In this document: positions 1-11,144 of the stretch, in pieces
How the letters are laid out: every line of letters starts with the position of its first letter
Position numbering within the stretch: position 1 is the first letter of the stretch
Source: Deroplatys truncata
Lineage: Eukaryota > Arthropoda > Insecta > Mantodea > Mantidae
Length of the DNA stretch: 64,000 bases
Assembly (NCBI GenBank): GCA_030765065.1
Contig: CM060975.1
Span: 164,954,993 to 165,018,992, forward strand
Reading direction: 5' to 3'
Notes under the pieces: generated by a model
Databases searched by the model: none
What the model was told of the DNA's origin: nothing
The model's input: the letters and a program-made list of their open reading frames with translations, nothing else
Made by a program: the position numbers and the translations under genes

Positions 1-920
1 ATTTCTCAGTAAGCCTGCATCATGGAAAATTCTGTGGTATGCATTAATGGATTTTGCACATTTTAATTGCCTGGCAGAAACGATTAAGAAATGAATTGGT
101 CTATAGCAGTTGTGAATTTCATTAGAGGGTATTAGTAGTGAAATTGAAAGGAAGATCAACTTGCTGGCGGCGTGGCGCTTCGTACCGTGCGAGGAACCTA
201 GTGCAAGAACGGGACCTGAATCACTCGTCTGTGAAGGTGAACAACTTATGCTGTAGTCTCAGCGTGTAGTTTTCTAATTTCTTCTCGCTTCATTCCTATT
301 CTATCCGAAGTTATGAGGGTTAGTTATGTTGACGTTACAAGCACATGTTAGCTTTTCAAATAACTCGTTTTTATCGCCTTAGCCAGAGGAATTTATATTA
401 CTTTGGTATTTAGAAGCTAGGTGCAATGTGTGGCAGCTCTTATTAAAAATGAAATACTATAATGATCGTGCACACACCTCCTTATGTGCATAAAAATTTG
501 TAATGTAAATACAGCATTGTTTCAGAAACTAGCTGACTATATTCAGATTTCGTATCCGCTGTTTGCCAGTACTGCGCCGGTAGTCTTAAAGTAATCTTTT
601 CTCCCTTTAGACGCCTGCAGTTTAATATAGTGGCAATAGTTTATCTCCTATAATATTAATTTTTGCTCCTTTTTCCCTTGTGGCATATTTGAACGCGCAT
701 AACGAACTGTTGAAGAGCATTTCTTGTTCATTCCAACTGTAATAGTAAGTTGATAATACAATTAGTCAACAGCTGGGATGTCGTTCAGATGAGAGGAGAA
801 TACTCCCTAGAAGTAGGGTACAGTAGTGCCATATACCGTTCAAAACACATTTCAAACAGACAAATAAGTCCCCTTCTAAGTCAAGGAATAATGGGTGGGT
901 ACAGACTACCCTGAGGTTAC
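1..920. other. No recognised feature, A+T-rich DNA
   Basis: I see no long open frame, tRNA-like core, terminal inverted repeat or tandem repeat in this stretch. It reads as single-copy intergenic or intronic sequence. Confidence 0.4.
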
Positions 921-924
921 AAAT

Positions 925-1240
925 GGCTCAGATGTTTAGGAGGTTCATATTCGAAAGATCTCGGATTCAAATCCCAAAATAGCATTATGACTGAGGTTTT
1001 CTTTCAAGTTTTCCCTGATCGCTAGACAAATGCCAGGGTATGTTCTTACGTACCACGAATTTTTCTATCCCTCATTCAGGTTTGTAGGGCTAGGCGTGGT
1101 GGACGGTGGTGTGCGGCATAATCGCATAATCTAGACACAGGAACTCCGCTGCACTGTGCTTGTCGCTGTCAGATCAGGCTATACTTGCTATTCCCTCACT
1201 GCAACCCTTCCTCCCATAGTACAATATACCTAGATTTGAT
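925..1240 (+). mobile_element. Degraded tRNA-headed SINE, family C-like
   Basis: A tRNA-like head with a B-box-like GGATTCAAATCCC is followed by the body motifs GTTTTCCCTGATCGCTAGAC and a CATTCAGGTTTGTAGGG segment. The same order (head, a GTTTTCCCTGATC-like link, then a CATTYAG block) occurs in the better copy at 8096-8580. The reverse complement of the ACGTACCACGAATTTTT part recurs at about 31105. The copy is diverged and both ends are approximate. Confidence 0.55.
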
Positions 1241-1267
1241 AACCACATATTCTATAACACATGTCAT

Positions 1268-1385
1268 GCATAGGTTGGAAAGGTAGAATCAGAGTGAAAA
1301 ATGCAATACCATAGCCAGAATTTGAACCACGGATCTTCGACTTTTTGTACCGTTGCTGAACACCTGAGCTACCATGGCAACATGC
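1268..1385 (-). mobile_element. Family E unit, tRNA-like, solo copy
   Basis: Read on the minus strand, the unit starts with a tRNA D-arm-like TGGTAGCTCAGGTGTTCAGC, then CGAAGATCCGTGGTTCAAAT (B box), and ends in a tail ATTCTACCTTTCCAACC. The same order is found at 48763-48870 and in both arms of the foldback at 21384-21818. An acceptor stem can be drawn only imperfectly, so this is a tRNA-derived repeat rather than a working tRNA gene. Confidence 0.65.
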
Positions 1386-1799
1386 TGGTTGCGATATCCC
1401 GGTAGGAGAATTTAATGAGGTACCTTAAACTTAAGCTTCTTTTCGAAATTTTCTTTCCAGTTATTATTTCATATATCGGTAGTGTTCACGGTCTGTGGTA
1501 TCGTATGTAATAAGAACGGACGTTAAACACCGTTTTGGTCTGGTAACATAGAAAGAAGAGAAATTACGAGAAACTGCAATGAAGGTTTTGAAAGTAAAGG
1601 AGTAACGAAAAACCTGGGATTCTTTTGAACCAGAAGCCATGCATTCTAGTACTCAATGTATTAATTATATAACACTCAAATGTTACAAACTTTAGTTTTT
1701 GTGTAAATATGATGAAACATTTTCTCTATAATAGCACTAAAGGGATTTTCACCTTCTGCTTCTTATTTCATTAGTAAAATGTGAACGTAATCCTCTGAC

Positions 1800-2125
1800 A
1801 CGGCAATTGTAGCGGGCCAAGAGCTATCACACAATCGCTGCATCCTCCGCCTCCTCCGCACAGGAGATGTCATTATGCAATAAGAGATTGACATGTGATT
1901 AGCCTGCCGTTACCCCGGCGGCTTTGGCGTGGTTTCCCAGACGGAAGCCTGGGAAACCTGTTTCCATCAAGAAGTCTTCAATTACTCCCCAAGAACACTA
2001 CGAGCCTGAGTGCATCCTGCATCATCTCCCAACAGAGGACAAAATCCCTATGCAGGTATCGGGAATCATACTTAGGGTTCCTGGCACTGCAGGAACAAGA
2101 CGACTAAGTCCATCATTAGGTAATA
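1800..2125. other. Locally GC-richer stretch, unclassified
   Basis: This part is visibly richer in G+C than its surroundings and has overlapping short open frames on both strands (about 60-90 codons). No motif is recognisable. It may be an old repeat or a decayed exon, and I cannot distinguish these. Confidence 0.25.
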
Positions 2126-2599
2126 TAAATAATATTATAGTCATAATTATTGCTAAAATAAGCATTAAGTTATTCATTATTTCTTCTTTGCGATAATAAT
2201 CGTGATAACATTTATAACAAACCATATAATGGATCTATTTAAGTGGATACAAACTGGACAATTCAAAGTATAATACCTATTCTATATTCCTCAAGGGGTT
2301 TGCAGAAATCAGGCAATAATATTGGAGGTATTATATATATGTATATATAGGTATATACCGCATACACATACATAACATAAATATTTGTTTATTTTAAATT
2401 GTCGGGAGGTATTTTCAGAGTTACGTTTGCTCTTGTGTTGTTGAAAAACTGAAAGAAAGAAAGAAGAAAAACAAAAAAGAAACGGGAGTGGTGATACTGA
2501 AGATACTTTATGCAAATTGATAAAACAGTATTTAAAATATTTTGTTTGTTAACGACGCTGAGTTACCTTGATCATCTCACCGTCGTCGGTATGCGGAAT

Positions 2600-2735
2600 T
2601 TCGTTCCGTAGGAGTTCTTTAACGTGCTAGTAAATCTATTGACACTGGGCTGTCGCTTTTAAGCATCTTAAAAACCGTCGATCTGGGCTGGGTTTGACCC
2701 CGCGACCATGGGATCAGAAGGCTATCGCCCATGAA
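2600..2735 (-). mobile_element. tRNA-like SINE remnant, minus strand
   Basis: The block GGGTTTGACCCCGCGACCAT followed by GGGATCAGAAGGCTATCGCC is the reverse complement of a B-box region and tRNA head. The adjacent GTGCTAGTAAATCTATTGACA is of the kind seen in the body of some insect SINEs. Only one copy of this type is present here, so assignment rests on the tRNA-like core. Confidence 0.4.
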
Positions 2736-2739
2736 GATT

Positions 2740-3457
2740 GAAGATTTAATATTTGAAGGTAATATAATTTATAAGTTAAGGGTTGATTAAAATATACTGT
2801 CTTGCACGCATGTTAAGTGATTTTATTTTGCCTTAGGCTCGCTTTGTAAAACCCCACTCGCAGAATAAAATGCCACTTTTATCATAATATACCATTCTGT
2901 AGAGGAACTCTTCTGGTCAATTTATGCACAATTGCGCAACAAATTTTATGCAATCCATTCATTTTTCATGGAGGAAGCTAGGAAGAGTTCATTGGCATTA
3001 ACTTTTGTTGGAGTACGTGCAGCTCAATTCAGCTTCAAATGCCTTTCTGAACTGTTGAACTGTTGAAGAGCTGTTTTATGATAGGGCAAATAAGATATGG
3101 CAAATTTAGCTGTGCTTACTCATTTGTTTTTTTTTTTCCTCACCAACCTTTAAATTATACACCGGGCCATCCAAAAACCGGCTCCTCTCCACTAATTATC
3201 TCTGTTTTATTAGCTCTTCTCCCGCACCACTTAAGGACAAAACAGGTTTCGAAATCTTCTGTTTTCTATTTGTAGTTCAATGTCGATGTTTAAAAATAAA
3301 ACGGCCTTTCAAGTGGACCTCTTGTTCCATCACAGTATTGAGCAGTAACAGCACTTGGAGTGAATTCCAAATGAACCAGCCCAGTGTCACAACATTTAGT
3401 GATATGAAACTGTATGTCCTATGGTGGATACATTGAATCATTTCCACCAGAAAAATG
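2740..3457. other. No recognised feature
   Basis: A+T-rich sequence with only short open frames. A 17-base word, GAACTGTTGAAGAGCnnT, also occurs near 702. Otherwise I see no repeat or gene signal. Confidence 0.35.
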
Positions 3458-3458
3458 T

Positions 3459-4324
3459 GATGTGATAGATTCACATGACTTTGTCTACCCTCTATCGCTT
3501 ATTAGTGAGTGAACAAATTATTTTTACGAAAGTGTATTTTCCTATCTACTTCATTTGAATCGAGATAAACCTCTCCGGAAATAGCTGCATTACCAATTTC
3601 GTTACAGATGCAAAGGGAAAAACGATATCAAATGTTTTAGAACTGGAGTCTATATGCTGGCCTGAAAATTAAAGACTCTTTCCATGACATCGCGAGAAAC
3701 AACTGAAAATCGACAAATTTAAAAGAATGACTAACCATTGAACAATTTGGATCATTAATAACGAATATCTCGGAAATGGCTGCTGCCACAGAAAAAGTTA
3801 TTTCAAAAAAATTGTATGTTTTTAAGGAGATCTACAATTCTTCTCTAGTACGTTTTCGTCTATCGCTTAGCCTTTACCAGTTATACAACATTATACATAT
3901 TTCCTTCCAAAATAAAGAGGGCTTCACAGGCTGTTCCCAGAATATTCAAGATATGCATTTTGTTTTCTTTTTAAATATATGGCATTTTAATCAAAATTGT
4001 CAAAGCATTTTTTTAGAAAATCAAACATTTCGAAAAATGTTCCATGTAAAGGGTAGTTTGAGGTGGGGGATTTTATTGAAAATCATCATGTCGCATCTTT
4101 GGAAGTTACTGAACTTAAATACCAAGTCTGGTATTTATCCAACTTTTCGCTTTTGAGTTATGCTGAGTTATGCATCCACACAGAAACGCACGTACACATG
4201 GACGTTTTTCTATAATTTGTTATTTTAAGTGGCTTCAAAGCATGTATTTCCGGTGAAATTTTGGTATCAAACTTTTGGGTCAAATACAATATCTTCTCTA
4301 TCTAATATGCACGTGGTAGAAAAC
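3459..4324 (+). mobile_element. Family H non-coding element, full length
   Basis: This copy begins at TGATGTGATAGATTCACATG, enters ACTTTGTCTACC, and ends at a decayed hairpin TTCTCTATCTAATATGCACGTGGTAGAAAA. Between the ends it carries blocks shared with the other copies: GCGAGAAACAACTGAA, AATATCTCGGAAATGGC, GAGATCTACA, TGTAAAGGGTAGTTTG, CTGAACTTAAATACCAAG and GGTATTTATCC. There is no conserved reading frame. A 126-codon open frame at 3776-4156 lies wholly inside repeat sequence, is broken in the other copies, and is judged fortuitous. The microsatellite block is reduced here to a short CA-rich stretch near 4180. Confidence 0.8.
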
Positions 4325-5025
4325 GATCTAAGGCTGGGAAATTAAATTAAGCCAGGGGCGAATTTCAGCATAGATAATTAGAACATACTTGAGACGCTAA
4401 TATTTGGGGAGGGCATGGTTTACCAGATTATCATTATCCTGTATTTATTGCATCAGAGTGGAGTAGAAAATTCTCAGAATAGGTTATACAGCATATTTAA
4501 GTTACCTAAGAAAGCGTAGCAGGCTCAGATTTTAGAATGTTAATAAGAAGTGAATCCACTCCCTACCAATGCTGAAGTATTCTATAAAACACCATCTGAT
4601 GTTGCTGCATAAATGCTGAGTATCCAACTGCCATGGTACTACCTGATTTACAATTTGGAGCAACTTTTATGCTAATATTTTGAAAAAGTATTCAAATCCA
4701 TCATCTTAAAGAGAAACATAGAGCAAAACAGTTTGCATTCATTGCAAAAGACGTTTCTTTTAAAAGGAATTAAAAAATCCCAACTTTCAACGCCAAAATA
4801 GGAAGAACTCATAAAATTAAGTACATTTGACGGTTTCGCAATATTTATATAAAACTCATAGTTCCAAAGCTTGTAATACACCAAACGTTTAATATAGTGC
4901 ATCTATTCTTTAGGAACATTTTCATTTCTGTTTAAATACATTTTTATAATTTGTTCACTTATGGAAAATACTATCACAATTATCTACCAGATTTTAAAGA
5001 AACAATAACAAAAAATAATTTTTAA

Positions 5026-5054
5026 ATTATATATATATATATATATATATATAA
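5026..5054. repeat. (AT)n microsatellite
   Basis: An uninterrupted AT dinucleotide run of about 28 bases in A+T-rich flanks. Confidence 0.95.
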
Positions 5055-5116
5055 AACTAATGGAAATTAATTATACTTCTTAGACACCTTAGTATGGTCT
5101 TGGCAAGTTTTTAGAC

Positions 5117-5363
5117 AGAGCCAACTGAAAAATTACCCATAATCACCCAGTATGAAAGCATGAGTAGTTGCGATGGCAGGTCGCCCTGAGATTGTCATCT
5201 CTGGTGAGATCCTTGGGGTCTGTAAAAGAAACAGCTTGAGACAGTTGGGAAATACAATATCCCACCAGATTCTTGTCACAGTAGCTCAATGGTTAGAGCT
5301 ACCGCCCGAGCGGCAGAGGCGGGTTCAAATCCCACCTTGGTATTGAATTTTTCAGTTGACTCT
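5117..5363 (+). mobile_element. Short inverted-repeat element with tRNA-like core
   Basis: The left end AGAGCCAACTGAAAAATTAC is the reverse complement of the right end, near ATTTTTCAGTTGACTCT, with one mismatch and a small indel, bounding about 247 bp. Within it, 5279-5338 has a D-arm-like TAGCTCAATGGTTAGAGCTA and a B box GGGTTCAAATCCCACC, but no pairing acceptor stem, so it is not a functional tRNA. The right end TTGAATTTTTCAGT also occurs in family E, so this may be a divergent relative of that family. Confidence 0.55.
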
Positions 5364-5540
5364 ATATTAAAAAGAAATAAATAACTTAGTGCTTCTTTAA
5401 AATAATTTCGGCTATAGTATTATTTATGTTCCTAATGATGAAGTAAGGGATCCCCGGAATGCTGTGTGAACATTACCGCCTGCGATGTGAAGGGACACCA
5501 GTTCGATTCAGTACTAGCATGGGGGTTATTTCCTTGTAAC

Positions 5541-6055
5541 AAGCGAGATGGCTCAGGCGGTAACGTCTGTGACCCGCATTCGGGATCCCCTGGGCTCGAT
5601 TCCCGCGGCTGTCCTGACCATGGGCTTTTTCTTAGGCTTCCCGGGTAGCTAGGTGAATGCTGGGAAGGTTCATTACATTTCCCGAATTACTTGTCCCTCC
5701 ATTTCATCTCCGTTCTCATTTCACTTCACTTTTCATCTGCTTGGTCTGCTTCAGGGTTGAAAGCGTCGACGAAAGTCTCGGTGTTGCATGGCAGGGGAAA
5801 AGGATGCTCTATGTAACTCTTCGTCCCCCAAATGGGGCAGGTCTCCGAGTCCCGGTTCCCCGGGGATGTGCAAGCCAGCAAGGGAACCGGTTACACCAGT
5901 TGCCATCCGGGAGTTTCAATCTGTAAAAGGTAGCGACCTTGCCCTCTGCCTTGTTGTGCCTCCTGGTCGGACCACCCTCTATCTCCTCTCACCTCACCTC
6001 GTTGGGGGATTAGGCACAAAAGTACCTCTAGCTCCAGTTGCTAAGTCCCCCTTCT
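5541..6055 (+). mobile_element. Long tRNA-headed SINE, family B
   Basis: The head has an A-box-like GCGAGATGGCTCAGGCGGTA and a B-box-like GGGCTCGATTCCCGC. A shared linker GACCATGGGCTTTTTCTTAG and AATGCTGGGAAGGTTCATTA follow, then a body with CACTTTTCATCTGCTTGGTC, AAAAGGATGCTCTATGTAA, GGGAGTTTCAATCTGTAAAA and CCTCCTGGTCGGACC. The same blocks occur in the same order at 53185-53750 and, inverted, at 31995-32475. Short open frames here fall inside the SINE and are not genes. Confidence 0.85.
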
Positions 6056-6084
6056 AGTCCTATTCCTATTTCCTTGTTTGGAGA

Positions 6085-6373
6085 TTGGTGCGGCTTACAC
6101 TAAGCCTCGTAAGATCCTTCGAAACCATTTGAGAAACTACGTGATGTAAAAGTAGCGTCTCTTTCTCTCTATCAGAAACCGCTCCAAGTCGACCGGAGGG
6201 AAGCAGCATGCTGATCTTATGCCACGCCCATTAAAGCACAATGTCTATGATGCCCTGTGTGGATAGAAGCACAGGATGCAGCGGTCGTGCAGTAGGTCTT
6301 GACCCACTGTCTTACGAAGACTTTACGTTTGTACCATACTCGTGAAATAAGATGCAGAAGGGCAAAAGTCCTT

Positions 6374-6374
<1 letters not shown>
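6085..6374. other. Unclassified stretch, possible SINE tail relic
   Basis: The words CTAAGCCTCGTAAGATCCTT and GAAACCATTTGAG resemble TTAGCCTCGTAAGATCTTTG and GAGACCAACTG near 37345, so this may be part of a repeat found at both places. Nothing else is recognisable. Confidence 0.3.

Positions 6375-6419
<45 letters not shown>
6375..6419. repeat. (CA)n microsatellite
   Basis: An uninterrupted CA run of about 45 bases. Confidence 0.98.
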
Positions 6420-6420
<1 letters not shown>

Positions 6421-7840
6421 AGTTATCCCAACTGGTTGTTAATTGATATTCCAATATTAAGAATGGTGAATATTCGTGAATGGTTCACGAAGTGCAGGAA
6501 ATTATTACCTAGCTATAACAAAAGGAAAAATTAATAATATAGGTAGCTGAAAAAGGTTATGTAAGAAGTCGTGTGCAGCGATCATGAAATCTGGATTGGG
6601 ACTTAGTATGGGTTTTCCAGTGAGATAGGAAATCCTTTGCCACCACATGCTAAGCCAAGTATTCCAGCTTTTGCCGTTATAAGTAGAAGGTATTATTTCC
6701 CGATAAGTAAAGCCAGCCAAGTTCTTGTTCCGTTTCACCCTTATTCTATTTTTTCCACAGCCACACAAATTCTGACATGCTGTAACTTTGTGTTCCTGAT
6801 GCTTAAGTACACTATTTCTCATGTTACCTAGAAAACTGCAAAAGACGACGTAGAATTATCATATACCAAGCATTAACTGACCTTTTGGTTTATCTCCAGC
6901 TCTGCACCAGTTCCGCGAAAGAGCCTATCTCGGAACATTTTTTTTTCCAAACACAAAGCAGCGGCATTGCTGTTAGAATGAGAGGCAGATTGTCTTCGAT
7001 TTTAAGCAACGCTGACTTTAGCACGTTTGTTCCATATTGTAGCTGGGAGAGTAGAATGACATTAATCTTTTACTGGGCTGTGCCTGCGGTTTTCGTCTTT
7101 TAGACGGAGTTCCAATGTACATAGTCCATTTTCACTTCATGTACCGTTGTTATTCGGACGACTTTACGGGATGATAAAGGTGATGATGGGGACGAGTACT
7201 GTGGAGCAGGTGACAGGAATTGGCGGAGAAAACGCGCCGCTTCGTCCGCCACAAATCACAGTTGCGCATGCCAGGCTGGTTAGAAGCGAGCGCCTATAAA
7301 TTAAAATTCTTCTGGTGTTCCCGCTCAAGCTCCGAAAATAACATGTAATATCCAAATGTTCTTTTGATTTATTCAGAATAACAATCGTTGCAGTTAAATT
7401 ATGTATAAAATGGTCGAGTTAATATCATAATGCCGCCGATCAGGCTATAGTACTGTAAATAGCATAACTTAATAGAACTGTTATGCAGTTAAACCTTAGT
7501 GCCCTACATTTTAATGAAACTGAGATTAGAGGTTTTATTATATTTTTGACTTCTTGTTCCATTATAACCTCCCTTTTTAAGAAATAATAAAAATGACACA
7601 TTTCCTATTATATAAACGAGATCTTTGTTGTATAAAAAGTTTCATAGCAATTGCTTAAGTTGTTCTTAAATTACAATATTAACCTGGATATACACTACAG
7701 TGATACTGAAAATTTCTGACATGAAAGCGCACTCATGCGTTGTCATTTATTTATTCAAAGCGAAAATTACCAGAAAGCGTTTGGATATAATTGTATTATG
7801 TGTGCCAGAACACCACGGAGTAGAGTACAATACATTGAGA
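6420..7840. other. No recognised feature
   Basis: Mostly A+T-rich, with a short GC-richer patch at about 7165-7290. Open frames of up to about 105 codons occur on both strands without recognisable motifs. No transposon ends are seen. Confidence 0.35.
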
Positions 7841-7849
7841 GACTCTGGA

Positions 7850-8036
7850 GGTTTCAGAGACCCTCGCGCTCGATTATTGGAACTTTTTTTTGTTTTGTTT
7901 TTACTGTTGCTTATACCCATGGGAAATCAAGAACACAAATGCGCATGCACATGGCGGGATTGAAATCGGCGACCCATTGCACAATAGAGTGCAGAAGTCA
8001 GATGCTCCAGCGCTCGCGGTTACGCGGGGCCTCCTG
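7850..8036 (-). mobile_element. tRNA-like SINE, family F
   Basis: On the minus strand a tRNA-like head with a degraded B box (GGTCGCCGATTTCAATCCCG) is followed by GCCATGTGCATGCGCATTTG and a T/A-rich tail. On the plus strand this reads TACTGTTGCTTATACCCATG, then ACACAAATGCGCATGCACAT, then GGCGGGATTGAA. A like arrangement occurs at 28170-28395 and, more weakly, at 37390-37660. Confidence 0.5.
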
Positions 8037-8095
8037 ACAATGCCTTCCTAAGACTATTTTGTAATTAAAGCTTCAAACTACTTCGTTATTGTTCA

Positions 8096-8580
8096 ACCGA
8101 GCGAGATGGCTCCACGGTAACGTATGAGGCTTGTATTCAAGAGGTACCAGGTTCAACTCCTCTCAACCGTCCACTCTGACCTTAGGTTTCCGTAGTTTTC
8201 CCTGATCAGTAAAGCAAATTCTAGGGGGGTTGCCTTTCTTTCATTTCCCATTCATTTAGTTCCCTTCTCATCTTAGGTGTGTTTCCAGGTTTCTCTGTGA
8301 GACGGTACCGGACAGATAGAGTGGATACTTGCTCAAAGGAAAGAGTAGACGCCAGAGGTCTGCCTGTTTGTAAAGATTGCTCATCGGCCGCTCTAGGCAG
8401 CTCCAGTGGTGATCCGGATCTTCGAACTAGGACATTTTAGGGACTTTGGCGCGTCTCAGTGGTTGCCTGCCTGCGGCCTGTAGCCTCCTGTGTTTCCTTC
8501 ACTTCATCATTTACTCGTAGGGGTGGTGGCCAAAATGGATCTGTATAGGTCGCGGTGCGCGAAGTACCCTCCCTCCGAGA
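8096..8580 (+). mobile_element. Long tRNA-headed SINE, family C
   Basis: The head CCGAGCGAGATGGCTCCACG and B-box region CCAGGTTCAACTCCTC are like families B and D, but the body differs. Diagnostic body blocks are CATTTTAGGGACTTTGGCGC, GCCTGCGGCCTGTAGCCTCC, TTCACTTCATCATTTACTCG and a GGTGGTGGCC end. They match 38040-38519 in order, and 11145-11630 on the other strand. Confidence 0.8.
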
Positions 8581-8589
8581 CCGATGTTA

Positions 8590-9520
8590 TAATTCAGTTC
8601 ATTTTAGTTTATCATCAGCTACGAACAATAGAAAACTCAGAGACCATGAGATAAGTCAATAATTGGGCATCGAAAAGCCGTGATTGTTTGAAGTTGAAGT
8701 CAGTCTTAGACTAGACTAATCGATATCAAATGCCCTGCACATGCATACAATAACACGAAAATATGTTATTAATATCAGAATAGGTCATATGTCAGTTTTG
8801 ACAACAAATGTGTTGCAATTTCATCAAGCTATCGTTTATTCTTTTACAGCGATAGCTCAAATATGAATGCCTAAGTCCTTTTTCTGGCGCAGATATCCAT
8901 GGATGAAGATATACTAGACAATTGAAGAAAGAAGAGCAGTTATGAGGAAAAGAGTACACAAGCTTGTTTCGTATTACACATACCTGTTATTTATGGTATC
9001 ATTTAGAGCTGAAACGTGAAAGCCAAGATAATATTAAATCGATCAACGTTGCATTACAACACACTGCATTAACAGGATTCCTTTAGCTGCCACTGGTTTT
9101 CAATAAATGAAGCTGGAAGGCAAAGAGCCATTTCGTGTTAAATAGCCATCGTATAAAACCTGTTATGTTAAGCTTGTTACAATTCATCAGGGTCGACTGC
9201 ACGCTATAGTGAACCTGACCTCTAAAAGTGGACTGGAGCAAGGTCGCTCTGTAGAACTGGAGTAACACATTAATCTTAAGGTATTGACGCTTAATGTTGC
9301 CTGAGTTTCTTCACCTCTGCTCCGTGCTATTAACTTATCGATAAAAGTCATTTGTCGATAATCCTTTTAACATGACTTTAACACAAGGAAGTAATTTACT
9401 GTCATTTATGTATAATAAGTAGGTAATGCCATGCCATTTTGAATTTATTTGCGCAAGTAAAAGAATTATCAGTTGTAGTTATTAGGAGCATTCCTAGAAT
9501 AAAATGTCCATTAATGATGA
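8590..9520. other. No recognised feature
   Basis: A+T-rich sequence without repeat structure or a long open frame. Confidence 0.35.
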
Positions 9521-9521
9521 T

Positions 9522-9600
9522 ATTGACTGCCTGTGTGGTTAACATACTGGCTTCTAAATACAGAGGTCCTGAGTTCGATTCACGGCTAGAGAGTTGGAAT
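9522..9600 (+). mobile_element. tRNA-like head fragment
   Basis: CCTGTGTGGTTAACATACTG and a B box GAGTTCGATTCACGG are spaced as in the heads of the SINEs in this window, but no body blocks follow. Probably a 3'-truncated SINE. Confidence 0.4.
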
Positions 9601-9845
9601 GTTCCTTTAGCTACGATTATTTTCTATTTTCCCTAGAGTATGGAACGAATGTGTCTGTAAATTTTATGTAACTACGAAAAGCAATATCAACCCAAAGATC
9701 AGCACAATTGTGAACAAGTGAACATCACTGCCGATGAGCAGTTGTTTCAAAGATAAAAAGCCGCTTATATGACCCAAGATGTTAAAGACAGCATATAAAT
9801 GGAGCATGTTCAATTTCCATACGCCTCCGTGGCTTGATATACACA

Positions 9846-9846
<1 letters not shown>

Positions 9847-9901
<55 letters not shown>
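9847..9901. repeat. (TA)27 microsatellite
   Basis: An uninterrupted TA run of about 55 bases. It ends five bases before the left arm of the hairpin at 9906-10141. Confidence 0.98.
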
Positions 9902-9903
<2 letters not shown>

Positions 9904-9905
9904 TG

Positions 9906-10141
9906 TTTCTATTTCCTGGGCTTGTGGGCCGTGGTCCAGAAGGCATCGAAGATACCGATGTTTCGCCAAGGACTGCGCCTGGCATCTTCAGAATGATGAT
10001 GATCCGTGGTTGTGCTGGGTCGAGCCCTGACAAGGCGGATCCCCATCACTCTGAAGATGCCAAGCCCAGTCCTTGGTGAAACGTCGCTGTCGATATCTTC
10101 GATGCCTTCTAGACTGCGGCCTACAAGCCCGGAAAATAGAC
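9906..10141. repeat. Long inverted repeat (hairpin), ~100-bp arms
   Basis: The left arm 9906-10006 is the reverse complement of the right arm 10036-10141, with scattered mismatches and a few small indels, around a ~29-base loop. Shared words include GGCATCGAAGATA, TCGCCAAGGACTG or its close variant, and GGCATCTTCAGA. Each arm, read towards its outer end, keeps an open frame with the peptide words LKMP, VLGETS and SSMPS. The unit is probably a fragment of a transposable element present as two head-to-head copies. I do not recognise the parent element. Confidence 0.85.
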
Positions 10142-11140
10142 ATTTATTTATTTATTTATTAATGCTGTATTTAATTATATTTATGTAATTCTAATACTAT
10201 TATTTTCTATGTTTTCTAGTTAATGCTAGTACGTAGATAGAAACTAACAATGTTTTACATTTCCTTTCAAATGCAAATGTGAATTTAATTTTAACTTGCT
10301 GATTATAACTACATGCTTTTTCTTTCGTTCTGAAAAATCTTTAAGGCTTCTCCTGTATTTTTTTATTTCTTCTGCTAATATTAATTTACAACTAATATGT
10401 TTAGATAATTGTTTAAAATTCTCTGCTTGCAGGATGTTTAGTATCTATGTATTAAATAATGCCATAAATTTAACTAAAAGTTTATTACAAATAATTTTCT
10501 GCTTATTCTTGAACATTTCTGCAACAGTACTACAGTTAAGCTGAATGTTAAAATTGCTTGCAATGGTATGTTGAGAAGCAAAAGGTTTTAAATTATACAT
10601 AAGTTGCAAAATTGATGGCAAGTAATAACATACTGAGTGCTGTACATAAGCACTTGCTCCTTTGTGTTCAGACACTATAGGGAATCTTTTCTTTGCTACT
10701 ATAAAGTATCATTCTGGGATATTTCAAGCTTTTATTGGCTGGCAAGACACTCAGAAAGCTAATTTTATTTCATGTTATGGTGAAAGCACTGTGATTACTA
10801 GGTTCTGATGTGGTTCAATTGAATTTCTCATGTTAATCACTTCTGAAGCTCTGATGGCTTAACAGAAGTTTCAGCGGCAAGTTTCAAAGAAATTTAATTT
10901 TAAATTGGTTTATTAGCCTAGAAAATTAAGTTCTTTTGCATGATCATCAACTAAGGTTCCTACAAACAGCAACATGATGCCAATGCACATTACTTGTACA
11001 GTGTATACTCTGTTTCCAAGTTAGCTTATAGGAGGTGATGAGTCATCAGTATCTTGCCCCACGGGCTATGTGCAGCTGCGTGGAAACATAAAATGTGTGC
11101 ACTGTAGGATGTAGGATGTGTTTATCAGAGGGGGACACCT
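10142..11140. other. No recognised feature
   Basis: Starts with four ATTT repeats, then A+T-rich sequence with a 76-82-codon open frame on each strand around 10300-10675. No motif is recognisable and the overlap of both frames suggests chance. The last ~100 bp may belong to the SINE that follows. Confidence 0.35.
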
Positions 11141-11144
11141 CGCC

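Noticed and set aside
3776-4156. 126-codon open frame, plus strand
   Set aside because: Lies wholly within a family H element. The corresponding part of other H copies is not open in this frame.
5279-5340. Possible tRNA gene
   Set aside because: Good D-arm and B box, but no pairing acceptor stem and a poor anticodon arm; part of an inverted-repeat element.
9664-10079. Several overlapping open frames with Tyr-Ile repeats
   Set aside because: They are translations of the (TA)27 tract and the adjoining hairpin, open on both strands.
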